From contig DATJBZ010000029.1 of NCBI GenBank assembly GCA_035515075.1, positions 62,001 to 126,000 of the forward strand: 64,000 nt of DNA, given 5' to 3'. The position numbers were made by a program, and so were the translations under genes. Origin of the DNA: Moheibacter sp035515075 (lineage in GTDB: Bacteria > Bacteroidota > Bacteroidia > Flavobacteriales > Weeksellaceae). Positions 17,212-27,154 of the stretch are shown here, in pieces. Within the stretch, counting starts at the first letter, position 1. Each line of letters begins with the position of its first letter. The notes beneath the pieces were generated by a model. It ran no database searches and was not told where the DNA came from. It saw nothing but the letters and a program-made list of their open reading frames with translations.

Positions 17212-17793
17212 TTAACCATGAATTTCTTCTTTGGTTCCATAGTTTTGGATCAATTCTCCTTCAAATTTCAACCATTCTTCCCAACGTTTGTCCACATCGA
17301 CATCGACTGCGTATTTTTTGGCAAACTTTAGAAAAGTGGTATAATGCATGGCTTCTGAAACCATCAATTCATGGTAGAACTTTGCCAATTCTTCATCTTT
17401 GATGTTTTGTGATAACACTCTGAATCGTTCACAACTTCTGGCTTCAATCATGGCTGCAAACAACAAACGATCAATAAAAGATTGATTTCTACTGCCACCT
17501 TTCACGCAAAATTTCAATAATTGACCGACATAATCATCGGGCTGTTCTCTGCCCAAAGTATAACCTCGTTCTTTGATGATGTTGTGCACCATTTGAAAAT
17601 GTTCGACTTCTTCCAAGGCAATTTCAATCATTGAAGTGACCAAATCTTCTTTTTCAGAATTGTTTACAATCAAAAACATGGCATTAGAAGCTGCTTTTTG
17701 TTCACACCAAGCATGATCGGTCAAAATTTCTTCCAGATTTTTTTCGGCAATATTGGCCCATCTTGGATCGGTCAATAATTTTAATCCCAACAT
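17212..17793 (-). CDS. miaE: tRNA-(ms2io6A)-hydroxylase MiaE
   Basis: 193 residues, a four-helix ferritin-like di-iron protein. Metal-ligand motifs in order: ILTDHAWCEQKAA, EEVEHFQMVH (ExxH), EARSCERF and SEAMHYTTF (ExxxH-like). MiaE hydroxylates the isopentenyl group of ms2i6A at tRNA position 37 using O2. The dimethylallyl transferase that makes the precursor, miaA, lies about 38 kb away in this window. It starts an apparent two-gene operon with the PhnA-domain gene and is divergent from the glycosyltransferase. Confidence 0.9.
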   Translation of the reverse strand: MLGLKLLTDPRWANIAEKNLEEILTDHAWCEQKAASNAMFLIVNNSEKEDLVTSMIEIALEEVEHFQMVHNIIKERGYTLGREQPDDYVGQLLKFCVKGGSRNQSFIDRLLFAAMIEARSCERFRVLSQNIKDEELAKFYHELMVSEAMHYTTFLKFAKKYAVDVDVDKRWEEWLKFEGELIQNYGTKEEIHG

Positions 17794-17833
17794 ATTATTA
17801 TAAAGTTTTTTACAAAAATCGGATATTTGGACG

Positions 17834-19060
17834 ATGATTCAAAACAAAGTACTATTTATTGGTTTGGTTTGGCCAGAACCCAATTCTTCCGCTGCTGGAA
17901 AAAGGATATTGCAATTGGTCGATTTTTTTGTAAAACGAGGCGATGAGGTTATTTTCTGTTCGAGTGCTTCAAAATCCGAATCGAGTTTTGATTTTTCGAA
18001 TTGGACGGCGGTGAAGGAAGTGGCTATTGCTTTGAACAATGTTTCTTTTGATATTTTCGTAAAGGAATTGAAGCCTGATATCGTTGTATTTGACCGTTTT
18101 GTTTCTGAAGAACAGTTCGGTTGGAGAATTCGAGAAAATTGCCCCAATGCCATTCAAATTTTAGATACCGAAGATTTGCATTTTCTAAGAAATGCAAGAG
18201 AAATTGCGTTTAAAAAACAAACGGAGTTGCACTTTGAAAACCCAATGAAATTAAGAGAAATTACTTCAATATTGCGTTGTGATTTGAGCATCATGATTTC
18301 TGAAGTAGAAATGAAATTGTTGATGAATGAATTCAAGATTTCAAAAGAATTGTTGTTTTATTTGCCCTTTTTAGAAGAAATTGAAAATAATAAAAATTTA
18401 AAGTCCTTTGAAGAAAGACGAGATTTTGTGTTCATAGGTAATTTCTTGCACGAACCAAATTGGCAATGTGTTTTGGAATTGAAGAAAACAATATGGCCCA
18501 AAATCAAGAAAAAACTTCCTACTGCAAATTTGCATATTTATGGTGCGTATGCCAGCCAAAAAGTAACCGATTTGCATCAACCCAAAGCAGGTTTTTGGGT
18601 ACATGGAAAAGCGGAAAGCGCGCATGAAGTCATTGAGAAGGCCCGAGTTTTGTTGGCACCACTTCCTTTTGGAGCAGGTCAAAAAGGAAAATTCATTGAT
18701 GCGATGCAAATGGGTACGCCTATTGCTACTAATTCACTTGGTGCTGAAGCGATGTTCACCCATTCAATCCCTGGTGTGGTGGAAGATTCGACCGATTTTT
18801 TTGTTCAAAAAACCGTTGAATTGTATGAAAACCAAGAGCTTTGGGAAAATGCACAGCAGGTTGGTCAAGAGATTTTAAAAGTTCATTTTGATAAAAATCA
18901 ATGGATTCCTTTGCTGGATCAACATTTGAATTTCCTTCAAAAGAATTTAAAACAACATCGACAACAAAATTATTTAGGACAAATCTTACATCAAAATTCA
19001 ATGAACGCATTGAAATATATGAGTTTATGGATTGAAGAGAAAAATAAATCAGCCCAATGA
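17834..19060 (+). CDS. Glycosyltransferase, GT4-like
   Basis: 408 residues with a GT-B layout. The N-terminal Rossmann domain begins VLFIGLVWPEPNSSAAGKR, the C-terminal domain has FVFIGNFLHEPNW and the nucleotide-sugar site VLLAPLPFGAGQKGKFIDAMQMGTP, with GxGxKxK/E-type residues typical of GT4. It transfers a sugar from an activated donor, probably in envelope glycan or glycoconjugate synthesis; acceptor unknown. The FUSC gene follows 30 bases downstream. GATATTTG at 17822-17829, one base off the -7 consensus, ends only four bases before the ATG. Confidence 0.82.
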   Translation: MIQNKVLFIGLVWPEPNSSAAGKRILQLVDFFVKRGDEVIFCSSASKSESSFDFSNWTAVKEVAIALNNVSFDIFVKELKPDIVVFDRFVSEEQFGWRIRENCPNAIQILDTEDLHFLRNAREIAFKKQTELHFENPMKLREITSILRCDLSIMISEVEMKLLMNEFKISKELLFYLPFLEEIENNKNLKSFEERRDFVFIGNFLHEPNWQCVLELKKTIWPKIKKKLPTANLHIYGAYASQKVTDLHQPKAGFWVHGKAESAHEVIEKARVLLAPLPFGAGQKGKFIDAMQMGTPIATNSLGAEAMFTHSIPGVVEDSTDFFVQKTVELYENQELWENAQQVGQEILKVHFDKNQWIPLLDQHLNFLQKNLKQHRQQNYLGQILHQNSMNALKYMSLWIEEKNKSAQ

Positions 19061-19090
19061 ATGTATAAAAATTAAAATTAAAAAAAATCA

Positions 19091-21334
19091 ATGCCCAATA
19101 CCAAACAGTTTCTTCAAAACCGCAGCAATGAATTATCAGATACTTTGATTGATTTCTTAAAAAGTACCGATTTTTCGCATGCCATCATGGTTGGAGTGGT
19201 CTTGTTGATTCCTATTTTGGTCGGTTATCAATTCAACTTTTTAACGATAGGAACCGCGATGGCGGTAGGCGCTTTGTTGGCTTCTCCAAGTGATGTGGAT
19301 GGCAGTTTTCGGTTGAAAATTACAGGGATTTTATTGTCGAATTTACTGGTGATGTTGGTGACGCTCATCGGCGGTTATTTGTACCAAAGTTGGTGGGCTT
19401 TATTGCCTACTTTAGGGATTTTGATGTTTTCGATTTCGTATTTGTCAATTTTTGGATTTCGAGCTTCGTTGATCAGTTTTTCAGGATTGTTCGCATTGGT
19501 TTTGAGTTTTTCCAATTTAAGTGAGAATGAATATCCAGCTTATTTTCAAGCAATTTTTGTAGGTTTAGGCGGATTTTGGTATTTGTTGGCAGCCTATGTT
19601 TATGGTTCAATTTTTAAGAAAACACCCATTCAAAAGAACTTATTGATTGCTTTGAATTTAACCGCAGATTACATTGAAACACGCGGGAAATTAATTGATA
19701 AAAAAGACGATAGAGTAGAGCTATTCAAAGATATATTTCAATTGCAATCGGCTTTGACAGAAGTTCATGAAACTTTGAGAGAATTGCTCATCAGTAGTAG
19801 GAAAGGAAGTGGTAAATCAAATTATCAAATCAAAAATTTATTGATTTTCATTGAATTGATCGATATTTTGGAATTAGCCATTGCCAATCCTGTGAATTAT
19901 GACAAAACCGATTTGATATTTGAGAAAAATCCACAACAAAAAATTGATTTTCGAGAATTGCTATTTGCTATGGCAGAGCGATTAAGAGAAATTTCTAATC
20001 AACTATCTCATCCTAAAAATTTAAAGGAAAATGAAGAATTAGAAGTTCTATTGGCGCATTTAGAAAAAAGCATTCAAGCTTATGAAACCGAGATCGAAGA
20101 TCAATTTGATGAAAGCGCTTTGATGTTGAAGAACTTTTATAAATACCAAAAAGACCAGGTAGAGAAAATTCGAAACATTGAATGGTATTTGCAAAATAAA
20201 GGACAAAAAGAACTCAATAAATTAAGAAAAAATGATTTAACTAAATTTCTCACTCAACCTGATTATAATTTGAATTTGTTGTTGGAGAACTTCAATTTTA
20301 AGTCGTCTATTTTTTTGCATTCCCTTCGAATTTCAGTAGTGACTTTGGTGGGTTATAGCTTAGGTGTTTTGTTTGAATTACAAAATCCATATTGGATTTT
20401 GTTGACGATTGTAATGATCATGCGTCCGACTTATGGATTGACCAAAACGCGCTCCAAGCAAAGAACGATAGGAACTTTAATCGGTGCTTTGGTGGCGGTA
20501 GCTGTTGTTTTCTTGGTGCACAATACATTTGTTTTTGCCTTGTTGGCCTTCATTAGTTTTGTGATTTCATTTGCGATGTTACAAAACAATTACAAATCTT
20601 CGGCGGCATTTATTACACTCAGCGTGGTTTTTAGTTATGCGTTAATGGAACCCAATGTTTTTGATGTGATTCAATTCAGGGTAGTGGATACGTTGATTGG
20701 AACAGGTTTGGCGATTGTGGCCAATTTGTGGTTGTGGCCTGCTTGGGAAATCAAAAACTTTGACACTACTTTATTGGATGTTTTGAAAGCGAATCGTAAA
20801 TATTTAAAAGAAGTCAGTACTTATTATCAAAATGTAGGCGAACCCAGGCAAGAATATCGATTGTCGAGGAAACAAGCTTTTTTGGCGATGTCCGAATTAA
20901 ATGCTTCCTTTCAAAGAATGGCGCAAGAGCCTAAATCTCAGCAAAATGAAATGGATAAAGTCTATGAAATTGCGATGTTGAACCACACTTTTTTGGTCGC
21001 TTCGGCTTCGTTGGGAACTTATGCAATCAATCATCCGACGACGCCAGCTTCTGATAATTTTCATCAAGTTATGACGCATATTGATGAAAATTTGGCTTGG
21101 GCAGAATTGATTTTAACAGAACGAATCACCAAATTCTCTGTACCAACTTCACACGAAATTCTTCAATCTACTTATGGTCATCAATTGAAAGAAATCGTAG
21201 AATTGGACGTGATGGATGATGAGATAGAAATGAATTTAAAAATTGAAGAAGCCCATTTGGTGTTTGAATTATTGAAATGGTTGTTGAGTTTAAGCCATAA
21301 AAACTTAAAGTTATTGAAAGAAATGGATTGGTAA
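19091..21334 (+). CDS. FUSC-family (YccS-like) inner-membrane protein
   Basis: 747 residues. Two clusters of membrane helices (about 30-175 and 395-530) flank long soluble helical regions, the layout of YccS/FUSC transport-type proteins. The second cluster holds NPYWILLTIVMIMRPTYGLTKTRSKQRTIGTLIGA, of which RPTYGLTKTRSKQRTIGT is the family hallmark. Members include the fusaric acid and aromatic acid efflux components AaeB and plant ALMT-like proteins; the substrate here is unknown. It lies 30 bases after the GT4 gene and is probably co-transcribed with it. Confidence 0.85.
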   Translation: MPNTKQFLQNRSNELSDTLIDFLKSTDFSHAIMVGVVLLIPILVGYQFNFLTIGTAMAVGALLASPSDVDGSFRLKITGILLSNLLVMLVTLIGGYLYQSWWALLPTLGILMFSISYLSIFGFRASLISFSGLFALVLSFSNLSENEYPAYFQAIFVGLGGFWYLLAAYVYGSIFKKTPIQKNLLIALNLTADYIETRGKLIDKKDDRVELFKDIFQLQSALTEVHETLRELLISSRKGSGKSNYQIKNLLIFIELIDILELAIANPVNYDKTDLIFEKNPQQKIDFRELLFAMAERLREISNQLSHPKNLKENEELEVLLAHLEKSIQAYETEIEDQFDESALMLKNFYKYQKDQVEKIRNIEWYLQNKGQKELNKLRKNDLTKFLTQPDYNLNLLLENFNFKSSIFLHSLRISVVTLVGYSLGVLFELQNPYWILLTIVMIMRPTYGLTKTRSKQRTIGTLIGALVAVAVVFLVHNTFVFALLAFISFVISFAMLQNNYKSSAAFITLSVVFSYALMEPNVFDVIQFRVVDTLIGTGLAIVANLWLWPAWEIKNFDTTLLDVLKANRKYLKEVSTYYQNVGEPRQEYRLSRKQAFLAMSELNASFQRMAQEPKSQQNEMDKVYEIAMLNHTFLVASASLGTYAINHPTTPASDNFHQVMTHIDENLAWAELILTERITKFSVPTSHEILQSTYGHQLKEIVELDVMDDEIEMNLKIEEAHLVFELLKWLLSLSHKNLKLLKEMDW

Positions 21335-21338
21335 AATT

Positions 21339-21371
21339 GTTGAATTCTTTGTTGAATTAAGTTTACATTTG
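21339..21371 (+). promoter_or_regulatory. Promoter of the GNAT-nitrilase gene
   Basis: GTTG (21339-21342), 21-base spacer, TACATTTG (21364-21371). The -7 box is exact and the expected leader is about 20 bases, so this gene need not rely on read-through from the FUSC gene. Confidence 0.55.
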
Positions 21372-21394
21372 AATAAAATAAATCCATTTAAGTC

Positions 21395-22897
21395 ATGAAA
21401 GTATCCGTCAGACAACTAAAATTAGCCGATTATGAAAGTTTGAAAGCTTCGATGATCGAAGCCTACAAAGACAATGACGAATATTGGCAAAAGAAATCGA
21501 TCAATAAACTTATTGAGATTTTTCCTGAAGGTCAAATTTGTGTCGAGGTCGATGGAAAAGTTGCGGCTTGCGCTTTGTCGATTGTTGTTTTGTATGAATT
21601 GTATGGCAATGACCACAATTACAAAGAAATCACAGGGAATTTCACTTTTGATACACACAACAACGATGGTGATATTTTGTATGGCATTGAAATATTTGTC
21701 AATCCAGAATTTCGGGGATTGCGTTTGGGGAGACGATTGTACAATGAAAGAAAGGATTTGTGTGAAAAATTAAATCTCAAAGGCATTGTCATCGGCGGTC
21801 GAATTCCCAATTACCACAAATACAGCCATGAAATGTCACCGCGAGATTACATTTCAATGGTGCGTTCCAAAGAAATTCATGATCCTGTGTTGAATTTTCA
21901 ATTGGCCAATAACTTTCATGTGATCCGAGTATTAAAAAATTATTTGATCGGTGATGCGCAATCTGAAGAATATGGGGTTTTGTTGCAATGGAACAATATT
22001 TATTATTCCAAAAAACGAAACGCCATGACCGACAGCATCATTCGTTTGGGGATGGTGCAATGGCAAATGCGGCATTTCAAGGATCTGGATGCTTTCTTTG
22101 AGCAAGTCGAGTTTTTTGTGGATGTATTGGCGGATTACAAATCGGATTTTGTGGTTTTTCCTGAGTTTTTCAATACGCCTTTGTTGGCGCCTTTCAATCA
22201 TTTGCCCGAACATGAAGCCATGCGCGCTTTGGCGGAATTGACCGATGAAATCAAAAAGAAAATCTCTGAGTTTGCGATTGCCTACAATGTCAACATCATT
22301 TCTGGCAGCATGCCTTATGTGGAAGATGGCGCGATCTACAATGTGTCGTATGTTTTGCATAGAAATGGAAAAATCAACGAATACCGAAAAATCCATATCA
22401 CACCCAACGAAAAAAAATACTATGGATTTACGGGCGGCAATGAAGTAAAAGTCATCGATACCGATTGTGGGAAAATTGGTGTTTTGATTTGTTATGATGT
22501 TGAATTTCCAGAATTGTCCAGAATTTTAGCCGACCAAGGCATGAAGATTTTATTTGTGCCTTATTTGACCGATACGCGAAACGCATACAACCGCGTAAGG
22601 GCTTGTGCACAAGCGCGTGCAATTGAAAATGAATGTTATGTGGCGATCACAGGTTGTGTCGGAAATTTGCCTGGTGTAAGCAATATGGACATACAGTTTG
22701 GGCAAGCAGCGGTTTTCACGCCTTCAGATTTTTCATTTCCCGAAAATGCCATCAAAGCCGAAGCTACGCCCAATACCGAAATGACCATCATCGCCGATGT
22801 CGATTTGATTTTGTTGAAAGATTTGCATTACAATGGTTCGGTCCAAACGATGAACGATCGCAGAAAAGATTTGTACGAAGTGCGTTTAAAGGAGTGA
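21395..22897 (+). CDS. GNAT acetyltransferase fused to carbon-nitrogen hydrolase
   Basis: 500 residues. Residues 1-205 form a GNAT domain with the acetyl-CoA loop region FVNPEFRGLRLGRRLY. Residues about 215-500 form a nitrilase-superfamily domain with the catalytic set in order: Glu in VVFPEFFNTP, Lys in YRKIHITPNEKKYY and Cys in GVLICYDVEFPEL. The fusion is known from several bacterial phyla but the reaction is not established; an acylation/deacylation couple on an amine or amide metabolite is an inference. Cytoplasmic. It has its own promoter 24 bases upstream. Confidence 0.9.
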   Translation: MKVSVRQLKLADYESLKASMIEAYKDNDEYWQKKSINKLIEIFPEGQICVEVDGKVAACALSIVVLYELYGNDHNYKEITGNFTFDTHNNDGDILYGIEIFVNPEFRGLRLGRRLYNERKDLCEKLNLKGIVIGGRIPNYHKYSHEMSPRDYISMVRSKEIHDPVLNFQLANNFHVIRVLKNYLIGDAQSEEYGVLLQWNNIYYSKKRNAMTDSIIRLGMVQWQMRHFKDLDAFFEQVEFFVDVLADYKSDFVVFPEFFNTPLLAPFNHLPEHEAMRALAELTDEIKKKISEFAIAYNVNIISGSMPYVEDGAIYNVSYVLHRNGKINEYRKIHITPNEKKYYGFTGGNEVKVIDTDCGKIGVLICYDVEFPELSRILADQGMKILFVPYLTDTRNAYNRVRACAQARAIENECYVAITGCVGNLPGVSNMDIQFGQAAVFTPSDFSFPENAIKAEATPNTEMTIIADVDLILLKDLHYNGSVQTMNDRRKDLYEVRLKE

Positions 22898-23089
22898 GTG
22901 AAAATATTTTTGTACAACGATCAAGGAATTTTCCAGATCAAAAAAGACACATTGATTCAAATGTATTAATCATTAAACTCACTTTTTAGTTGACTGGTTT
23001 CGGGATGGTTGAGTTGTTTTATTGAGAAATGTTGATTAAATTTAGGCTGAGTTTTTCAAGCCAATTTCAACGCTAAAATGTGACACCCA

Positions 23090-23896
23090 ATGAAAGCCTT
23101 CGTTTTTTTTCCATCATTGGAAATGCACGCATTTCTTTCTAAAATCGTTTATTTAGAAAACGAAGAAGAGGTTTTTGGTTTTCAAAGCATTCCACGAAAT
23201 CATCCAGCCATATTTTTTGTTTCTCCAGAGAGTGGGAGTTTAGACATTCACATTGGCCAAAATTATTTTCAACTTAAAGAAAACCATGTTTATTTTGCTG
23301 GATTGGGTTTTCATCCTTCCCAAATGAAATTCAATGCCCAAGCAAAAATGTGGGTGCTGATGTTGCAACCTCAAGTTGCTGAAATGTTTTTTGGGGATGC
23401 TGCGAAAGCTTTTGTCAACCAGATTTACTGTGTGACCGACACGCATTATCATTGGCGGTGGCTGGCAGAGCAATTGTGGGAACAACCCAAGAGCCTTGTA
23501 GAAAGTATACGCTTTTTAGAAAAACGGATTGCTCAGCAACTGAAGTCGCCGAAAATTAAACCTAGCGTTTCACTGGCATTGCACCATATTTACAATGCCA
23601 ATGGTGTTTTGAGCATCAATGATTTGGCGAAAAACACCTATACCTGCAACCGAAACCTTCTGAGACAATTCAACGAATCCATAGGTGTCAACCCCAAAAC
23701 CTTCAGTGACATGATCCGTTTTTCAAAGCTAATGGAACAATTGATGCAACGACCTGTTTCCAATTTAGATGTACTCGCTTTTCAATTTGGCTATTATGAC
23801 CTGTCACATCTCAACAAAGATTTCATTCGCTTTTTGGGCAGTGTTTTGTATGGATTAAGTGACAAAGAAAAATCTTTGAATCAACATTGGGTTTAA
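23090..23896 (+). CDS. AraC-family transcriptional regulator
   Basis: 268 residues. The first ~150 look like a cupin-type sensor (MKAFVFFPSLEMH..., IHIGQNYFQLKENHVYFAGLG). The last ~100 carry two helix-turn-helix units of the AraC type: LSINDLAKNTYTCNRNLLRQF and NLDVLAFQFGYYDLSHLNKDFIRF. Effector and targets are unknown. It is a single gene upstream of the S9A peptidase on the same strand, 76 bases apart, so peptidase control is possible but unproven. Confidence 0.85.
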   Translation: MKAFVFFPSLEMHAFLSKIVYLENEEEVFGFQSIPRNHPAIFFVSPESGSLDIHIGQNYFQLKENHVYFAGLGFHPSQMKFNAQAKMWVLMLQPQVAEMFFGDAAKAFVNQIYCVTDTHYHWRWLAEQLWEQPKSLVESIRFLEKRIAQQLKSPKIKPSVSLALHHIYNANGVLSINDLAKNTYTCNRNLLRQFNESIGVNPKTFSDMIRFSKLMEQLMQRPVSNLDVLAFQFGYYDLSHLNKDFIRFLGSVLYGLSDKEKSLNQHWV

Positions 23897-23946
23897 GTAA
23901 AATGTCCGTTTTTTACAAGCAATTGATTTAAAATCAGATTAATTTA

Positions 23947-23971
23947 GTTCGGAAATTAAAAACTACCGAAC
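23947..23971 (+). promoter_or_regulatory. Inverted repeat next to the S9A peptidase start
   Basis: GTTCGG (23947-23952) and CCGAAC (23966-23971) with a 13-base spacer, ending one base before the ATG. It may be an operator or an mRNA hairpin at the start codon. A weak -7 box TAATTTAG overlaps it at 23940-23947. Confidence 0.35.
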
Positions 23972-23972
23972 G

Positions 23973-26132
23973 ATGAAAAAGCTGAGATTATTTACATTAT
24001 TTGTGTTATTCGCTTATTGCCTCAATGCACAAATGTTTCGCTATCCACCGACTCAAACAGTTCAAGTGGAGGACAATTATTTTGGAACGACAATTCAAGA
24101 TCCTTACCGTTGGCTGGAGGATTTAAAGGCTCCAGAAGTGAAGGATTGGTTTCAATTGCAAGCAGATTTTACCAAAAATTATTTGCACAAAATTAATGGT
24201 AGAGAAAAGCTACTGAAAAACATTCAAGCATTGACCCAAATGCGGGGAGACATTATCGGTAAACCTTACAAAAGCCAAAATCATTATTACTATCTCAAAG
24301 CACTTAAAGGCGACAACTTTTACAGTCTCTATCAACGAGACACAAAATCAGGCAAAGAAACATTGTTTTTTGATGGGCAAGCCTATAAAAAAGGAAGCAA
24401 AATCAATGATTTTGTGGTCAACGATCAAGGGAATGTAATGGCGTTAAAAATTCAAGAAGAAGGCCGAGAGATTTGCGAAGTTATTTTTATGAAATTGCCC
24501 GAACAAACAATTTTAAAGGACAAATTGTATCCTATTTGGGGTGAATTTCCAATTAACTTTTTACCCGATGGTAAAGCGATGGTTTATACCCAATTGGTTA
24601 CTTCAGATCCGAACAGCAAGGAATTGTTGAAAAACATGAAAGTCAAGTTGCATGTTTTGGGAACTAACTCCGAAAAAGACAAAATCTTGTTCTCAGCAAC
24701 AACTCATCCTGAACTCAAAGTTTTGCCAGAAAAACTTCCATTTGTAACATTTTCTGCGGATAATCAAACCATTTTTATAGGCATGGCCGCTGCGACCAAT
24801 TATTATGAAAGCGTTTTCTATACTGAAGTTAAGCAACTGAATGAACCTAAAATACAATGGAAACCATTGATCAAAGCGACTGATCAAATCGCCAGTTTCA
24901 ATCTGATAGACAATCAAATTTTCTTTGTCACTTTTAAAAATGCGCCTCATTTCAAAATAGGGGTAACTCAATTGGATCAGCCTAATTTTGACCACGCAAA
25001 AACCATCGTACCCAGCGGAGAAGAAACAATTACTTTCCTTGAATCAACTAAAAATTATTTGTTTTTTGAAAAAAGCAATGGCGTCACTTCGACTTTGTAT
25101 CGATTGGATCCTAAAAATCATCAAATAACCCAATTGATCACTCCTGGAGGTATAAATTTAGGCACTGCTTTGAACAAGAATGAATCGGATGGGGTGGTGG
25201 TGAGGAACACCAATTGGCTCAGTCCAATTTATTTTTTGGAAGTGGACTTGTCCCAATCATCAACAGCGGTAGAGAGCAAGTGGTTGAATACTGAACGAAA
25301 CTTCCCTGATTTTACGCAACAATTTGACATCCAAGAATTGGAAATACCAGGACACGATGGCGTGATGATTCCGCTTTCCATCATTTATCCCAAAAATATC
25401 AAAATGGATGGCACAACGCCTTGTTACATCACTGGATACGGTGGTTATGGAATTTCATTTTACCCCTCTTTTTTGGCGGAAGAAATCGCATTTTTGCAAC
25501 AAGGCGGCATGATCGCCATTGCACACGTTAGAGGGGGCGGAGAGAAAGGGGAGGATTGGTACCAAGCGGGCAGACGAGAAACCAAACCCAATACCTGGAA
25601 GGATTTCATCTCAAGTGCAGAATATTTGATTCGTGAAAAATACACTTCGCCGCAAAAACTCATCGGTGAAGGAACGAGCGCGGGTGGAATTTTGATTGGG
25701 CGCGCAATGACGGAAAGACCCGATTTGTTTGCAGTGGCCATCAATAATGTAGGGATGACCCAAGTGTTAAGAAATGAAGCGACTGCCAATGGCGACAACC
25801 ATATCCCCGAAATGGGTTCTGTGAAAATTAAAGCGGATGTTCCGGCGTTGATCGAAATGGATGTGCAATCAAAGATCCGGTCAGGCGTGAACTATCCCGC
25901 AACTTTGACGATTACTGGCATCAATGATTCCCGTGTTGCTCCTTGGATGCCCGCAAAATTTACAGCGGCTTTGCAAAAGCATTCTACCTCGGGCAAACCC
26001 ATTTTGCTTTCGGTCAATTACAAAGGTAGCCACGGACCCAATGACATTGCAGCTTATCATTCACAACTTGCAGATATATTTTCGTTTGCCTTGTGGCAAA
26101 TTGGACATCCTGATTTTCAACTGACTCAATAA
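23973..26132 (+). CDS. Prolyl-oligopeptidase-family serine peptidase (S9A)
   Basis: 719 residues: signal peptide (1-20, LNA-Q), a beta-propeller gate (about 70-430) and an alpha/beta-hydrolase domain. The triad is Ser569 in GTSAGG, Asp652 in NDSRVAP and His687 in GSHGPND. The opening YPPTQTVQVEDNYFG and DPYRWLED are typical of S9A. It should cleave short proline-containing peptides in the periplasm. The nucleophile elbow GTSAGG differs from the common GGSNGG. It lies downstream of the AraC gene. Confidence 0.92.
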   Translation: MKKLRLFTLFVLFAYCLNAQMFRYPPTQTVQVEDNYFGTTIQDPYRWLEDLKAPEVKDWFQLQADFTKNYLHKINGREKLLKNIQALTQMRGDIIGKPYKSQNHYYYLKALKGDNFYSLYQRDTKSGKETLFFDGQAYKKGSKINDFVVNDQGNVMALKIQEEGREICEVIFMKLPEQTILKDKLYPIWGEFPINFLPDGKAMVYTQLVTSDPNSKELLKNMKVKLHVLGTNSEKDKILFSATTHPELKVLPEKLPFVTFSADNQTIFIGMAAATNYYESVFYTEVKQLNEPKIQWKPLIKATDQIASFNLIDNQIFFVTFKNAPHFKIGVTQLDQPNFDHAKTIVPSGEETITFLESTKNYLFFEKSNGVTSTLYRLDPKNHQITQLITPGGINLGTALNKNESDGVVVRNTNWLSPIYFLEVDLSQSSTAVESKWLNTERNFPDFTQQFDIQELEIPGHDGVMIPLSIIYPKNIKMDGTTPCYITGYGGYGISFYPSFLAEEIAFLQQGGMIAIAHVRGGGEKGEDWYQAGRRETKPNTWKDFISSAEYLIREKYTSPQKLIGEGTSAGGILIGRAMTERPDLFAVAINNVGMTQVLRNEATANGDNHIPEMGSVKIKADVPALIEMDVQSKIRSGVNYPATLTITGINDSRVAPWMPAKFTAALQKHSTSGKPILLSVNYKGSHGPNDIAAYHSQLADIFSFALWQIGHPDFQLTQ

Positions 26133-26256
26133 ATGTTTCAATATGAAAAAGCTATTTATTGAAATATGCGGTCATTTCCCTTGGATAGAACAGCCTGAGT
26201 AGTTTTATGAAGTGTTGAATTTATTTTTTGAAGATTAATTGTTTGAAATGAATTCA

Positions 26257-26916
26257 TTAGACCAATCTTTCACCATTCAAATCAGTCAACAAAACATCGG
26301 TCATATAATCCAGAAAAGGTCTTCCTTGTTGAAAAATAGTGACTACTTTTTTTAGGAAATCTGCATGTGAAACCTCTTCATCAGTAAAAGAATGCGTGAG
26401 CAAAAACTGTTTCTTTCTGAGCAATTCAATGCGTTCATGATTTTTTTCAAAACCTTTGGGTGCTGTTTTCAATTCATCACCATATAAACTGCCAAATGTA
26501 TTTTGAATGGCTTTAGAATTTAAAATTTTCTCCAATTCATCATCTTCTTCAATTTCTTTTCTGATGCGCAGTAAATCCTCTTTATTTGGCCCCCAGAAGC
26601 CCAAGCCAGCAAACGAATTCCCAGGTTCTATATGAAGATAATAACCGCCACGATAATTGGGTTTTTGTCTGCCCATAAACATCGAAAAATGATTTTTATA
26701 AGGTGTTTTGTCTTGGGTAAAACGCAAATCCCGATAGATTCGGTACATTTTCATCGGTTCTAAAAAATCAGTCAACTGCAATGCATCATGAATGGATTGA
26801 AAATCCACCAAAGCACTTTCTTTGGCTTGTTCAAACATTGCTTTGTGTTCGTTGAACCAATCACGGTTGTTGTTTTGTGCTAATTTTTTCAGAAATTCTA
26901 AAACCTGTTTGTCCAT
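26257..26916 (-). CDS. DUF2461 family protein
   Basis: 220 residues starting at MDKQVLEFLKKLAQNNNRDW; an earlier in-frame ATG (to 26955) adds 13 residues unlike the family, so the later start is preferred. Typical DUF2461 (TIGR02453) blocks are visible: NNRDWFNEHK, RIYRDLRFTQDKTPYKNHF, YYLHIEPGNSFAGLGFWGP. Function is unknown. Soluble cytoplasmic protein, convergent with the peptidase gene, single-gene unit. Confidence 0.9.
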   Translation of the reverse strand: MDKQVLEFLKKLAQNNNRDWFNEHKAMFEQAKESALVDFQSIHDALQLTDFLEPMKMYRIYRDLRFTQDKTPYKNHFSMFMGRQKPNYRGGYYLHIEPGNSFAGLGFWGPNKEDLLRIRKEIEEDDELEKILNSKAIQNTFGSLYGDELKTAPKGFEKNHERIELLRKKQFLLTHSFTDEEVSHADFLKKVVTIFQQGRPFLDYMTDVLLTDLNGERLV

Positions 26917-27115
26917 TTTTTTGTAAAGATATTTATTTCTTACACAATCAATCAATGTGCATCTATCTTTTCAAGTTAAATCAAATGGTGAAATTTTGTA
27001 CAGTAGTTGAATGACACGAAGATAGTTTATGAGAAAATCGAAAAAATCATCACCCAAAAACTTCAATTACTTTTTGCATTAAATATTTGCCCATCAAAAA
27101 TAAAAATGCATAAAA
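26917..27115. other. Intergenic stretch between DUF2461 and the kinase promoter
   Basis: No gene or repeat seen. It is very AT-rich and contains the upstream sequence for both divergent units; the kinase promoter follows at 27116. Confidence 0.5.
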
Positions 27116-27148
27116 TTTGATTTTAAAAAACATTAGGCTTTATCTTTG
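27116..27148 (+). promoter_or_regulatory. Promoter of the two-component operon
   Basis: TTTG (27116-27119), 21-base spacer, TATCTTTG (27141-27148): exact matches to both Bacteroidota boxes. Start of transcription expected near 27152. Confidence 0.75.
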
Positions 27149-27154
27149 AGCGTA

